Assembly: GCA_022767745.1 (NCBI GenBank)
Contig: JALENN010000006.1
Location: forward strand, 62,001 to 126,000
Direction: 5' to 3'
From: Alistipes sp.
GTDB lineage: Bacteria; Bacteroidota; Bacteroidia; Bacteroidales; Rikenellaceae
DNA length: 64,000 bases
In this document: in pieces, positions 62,621 through 64,000 of the stretch
Numbering within the stretch: the first letter of the stretch is position 1
How the letters are laid out: each line of letters begins with the position of its first letter
Translations under genes and position numbers: made by a program
The notes under the pieces: generated by a model
The model's input: only the letters and a program-made list of their open reading frames with translations
What the model was told of the DNA's origin: nothing
Database searches by the model: none

Positions 62621-63586
62621 CTAAAGCCCCTTGCGGGCCAGCAGCCACGCCAGGCGGTTGTAGGCGGCCAGCACGGCGGGACGCAGCCGCGGGGGCAGGG
62701 CGTTAAGGACACGCACCTTGCGCGCTATGCGGTGCGAGAGACGGTTGTAGGAGAAGAGGCGCAACGCCTCGGCCGCCGAAGCGGTATCTCCCCCAGCACT
62801 CTGCACGAGGGCCTTGCCCAGAGCCACGCGGGCGACGTATTCGTTGCTCAAGCCGTCGGCCGCAGGGTCGTAGAGTTCGTATAGCGAATGCGAGGTCTGC
62901 TCGGGGCGGAATATCGCGGCCGAGCGGTTGGATGCCGTGCGCGAATATACGGCCAGCGGCTGCGGTGTGAAGGCCACGGGGGCGCGGCGCGCCAGAACGG
63001 TCCAGAGCCACTGGTCCTCACCCATACGCATACCCTCGGGGAATCCCCCTACATCCATAACAAGGTCGCGCCGCAGTGTGGCAGCCGACGGAATGAGCAC
63101 ATAGCGCGTCATCGACTCGCGGAAGAAATCGACGACGCCCTCCTCGCGCGGGGTATCGCCCACGGTCCGCCGGCCATCGGTGTCGACCATGAAGCCCGTG
63201 CCGTAGGCGCCGCAGTCGGGATAGCGGGCGATCAGCGCAGCCACATGCCCGAGGTACTCGGGGTGCCAGCTGTCGTCGCCGTCGAGAAGGGCAACATGGC
63301 GTCCCGACGCCATTGCGATGCCACGGTTGCGGGCGGCACTCACGCCGCGGTTCTCCTGCCGCACAAGCCGTACCAGAGGCGAGGCGATGGCCTCGACAAC
63401 GGCGGCGCTGCCGTCCGTCGAACCGTCGTCGACGACGATAACCTCGCGCGGCGGCAGCGTCTGCGCCAGCACCGAACGCACGGCGCGGCCGATCTCGGCA
63501 GCCTTGTTGTAGAGGGGTATCACAACCGATATGTCGCACGGCGTCGCCGCCGGCTGCGTGCTGTTGTCGTTCATAGCGGAAAGCAT
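62621..63586 (-). CDS. Family 2 glycosyltransferase
   Basis: A 321-residue (or 317, if starting at 63574) cytoplasmic glycosyltransferase for surface polysaccharide. The GT-A domain is complete: DISVVIPLYNKAAEIGRAVRSVLAQT, VIVVDDGSTDGSA, ENRGVSAARNRGIA, and the metal-binding LLDGDDSW. GEDQWLW lies near the acceptor site. A basic C-terminal region (FSYNRLSHRIARKVRVLNALPPRLR) may contact the membrane. The donor and acceptor are unknown. It is divergent from the partial gene at the right edge, with interlocked promoters between. Confidence 0.9.
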   Translation of the reverse strand: MLSAMNDNSTQPAATPCDISVVIPLYNKAAEIGRAVRSVLAQTLPPREVIVVDDGSTDGSAAVVEAIASPLVRLVRQENRGVSAARNRGIAMASGRHVALLDGDDSWHPEYLGHVAALIARYPDCGAYGTGFMVDTDGRRTVGDTPREEGVVDFFRESMTRYVLIPSAATLRRDLVMDVGGFPEGMRMGEDQWLWTVLARRAPVAFTPQPLAVYSRTASNRSAAIFRPEQTSHSLYELYDPAADGLSNEYVARVALGKALVQSAGGDTASAAEALRLFSYNRLSHRIARKVRVLNALPPRLRPAVLAAYNRLAWLLARKGL

Positions 63587-63638
63587 CCCAACGCGCGGCC
63601 GAAAGGGTCTCCGACAGCCCCGGCGCGCGACGGCATGA

Positions 63639-63669
63639 TTGCAAATTTAGGGATATTTTGTTAGTTTTG
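63639..63669 (+). promoter_or_regulatory. Promoter of the right-edge gene
   Basis: A TTG at 63639-63641, a 20-base spacer and TAGTTTTG at 63662-63669, 23 bases before the ATG. Confidence 0.55.
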
Positions 63670-63672
63670 CAA
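63642..63672 (-). promoter_or_regulatory. Promoter of the family 2 glycosyltransferase gene
   Basis: On the minus strand a TTG at 63670-63672, a 20-base spacer and TAAATTTG at 63642-63649. It occupies practically the same bases as the opposing promoter. Confidence 0.6.
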
Positions 63673-63691
63673 GACAGCAACATTACCGCCG

Positions 63692-64000
63692 ATGCGCCTC
63701 TCACTACGAATAATCGAAGCTCTGCGCAACACCTTCGACACCGCCCTCTTCTTCGCCACGATGGCCGTGAAGGAGGGCTTCAGCAACACGGTCGCCCGCG
63801 CCGGCGCCGTCGACATGAACCCCGCACGCCGTATCGCCATCCTCGGCAACGGCCCCTCGCTGCGGCACGAGATGGCTGCCATACGGCATGACGCCGAGGC
63901 CGCGGCATGCGACATCATGGCGGTGAACTTCTTCGCCCTGGGCGACGAGTACGAGACGCTGCGCCCGAAATACTACGTTCTCTCGGACCCGCAGTTCTTC
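63692..64000 (+). CDS. DUF115-like protein, N-terminal part (gene runs off the right edge)
   Basis: The first 103 codons are present and open to the window end. The ATG at 63692 lies 23 bases behind a promoter. After an N-terminal helix (MRLSLRIIEALRNTFDTALFFATMAVKEGF) a Rossmann-like strand with IAILGNGPSL appears, then IMAVNFFAL and RPKYYVLSDPQFF. The GNGPSL motif followed by a VNxF strand and YVLSDP is typical of DUF115/6-hydroxymethylpterin pyrophosphokinase-like proteins found in capsule and flagellin glycosylation loci. The family call is tentative because most of the protein is missing. It fits the glycan setting of the divergent glycosyltransferase. Confidence 0.6.
   Translation, partial: MRLSLRIIEALRNTFDTALFFATMAVKEGFSNTVARAGAVDMNPARRIAILGNGPSLRHEMAAIRHDAEAAACDIMAVNFFALGDEYETLRPKYYVLSDPQFF

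Overview
The window looks like chromosomal DNA of a GC-rich gut Bacteroidota, order Bacteroidales; Alistipes/Rikenellaceae is my best guess. The reasons are the promoter style (a -7 box close to TAnnTTTG with a TTG or TTTG about 19-21 bases upstream, and no Shine-Dalgarno dependence), many lipoproteins, a serine-type sulfatase, a GH29 fucosidase and GH106-like glycosidases, rpsA with six S1 domains, an aminofutalosine (MqnE) menaquinone gene and a single-chain glycine decarboxylase. There is one tRNA gene. I see no rRNA, CRISPR array, insertion sequence or prophage.

Layout. 1-4.6 kb: the 5' part of a GH106-like glycosidase, a Ca/Na antiporter, rpsP and rimM, and a GH29 fucosidase lipoprotein. 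4.6-12.1 kb, all minus: a YgiQ radical SAM protein, an RluD-type pseudouridine synthase, a PASTA protein, mqnE, an LptF/G permease and tgt. 12.3-18.4 kb, mostly plus: rpsF-rpsR-rplI, thiL, adk, tRNA-Glu with rpsT, a phosphodiesterase-like lipoprotein and a PPC protein. 18.6-25.1 kb: rpsA, an MFS exporter, a Gfo/Idh/MocA lipoprotein and a serine-type sulfatase. 25.2-31.9 kb: one compact run with a membrane glycosyltransferase, an ECF sigma factor, an LTA-synthase-like enzyme and a BtuF/FecCD/ATPase importer. 32-36 kb: an M81-family lipoprotein and a second GH106-like enzyme. 36-44.8 kb: upp, hflX, tonB, rlmN-rsmG, pncA, a 5'-nucleotidase-like phosphoesterase and a TGS-nucleoside kinase. 44.8-58.4 kb: gcvP, a SlyD-like FKBP, a three-gene signalling cassette, trxB-rnz-RNA methyltransferase, pdxA, a small membrane protein and thrS-infC. 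58.5-64 kb: a LuxE/PaaK-like acyltransferase with a cytidylyltransferase, an AT-rich repeat lipoprotein divergent from a Crp-type regulator, and two surface-glycan genes, the last cut by the window end.

The most interesting locus is 48.39-51.47 kb. It encodes an apparently active Hanks-type protein kinase with a WG-like C-terminus, a von Willebrand A protein with an intact MIDAS, and a pseudokinase with WG repeats that lacks the catalytic Asp and the DFG motif. The kinase gene is broken by one base at a run of seven C; restoring the frame recovers a coherent tail ending exactly in the -33 element of the VWA promoter. It recalls the TerY (VWA)-kinase-phosphatase triads of Ter stress systems, but here a pseudokinase replaces the phosphatase. 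Other points worth checking are a tgt without its three zinc cysteines, infC with a TTG start and no rpmI-rplT behind it, interlocked divergent promoters at 63.64-63.67 kb, and paired TTTG/CAAA inverted repeats in front of the Crp-type regulator.

Coordinates are read by eye. Starts were chosen from signal peptides, family N-termini, promoter positions and overlaps. Promoter and terminator calls are pattern matches, not measurements.
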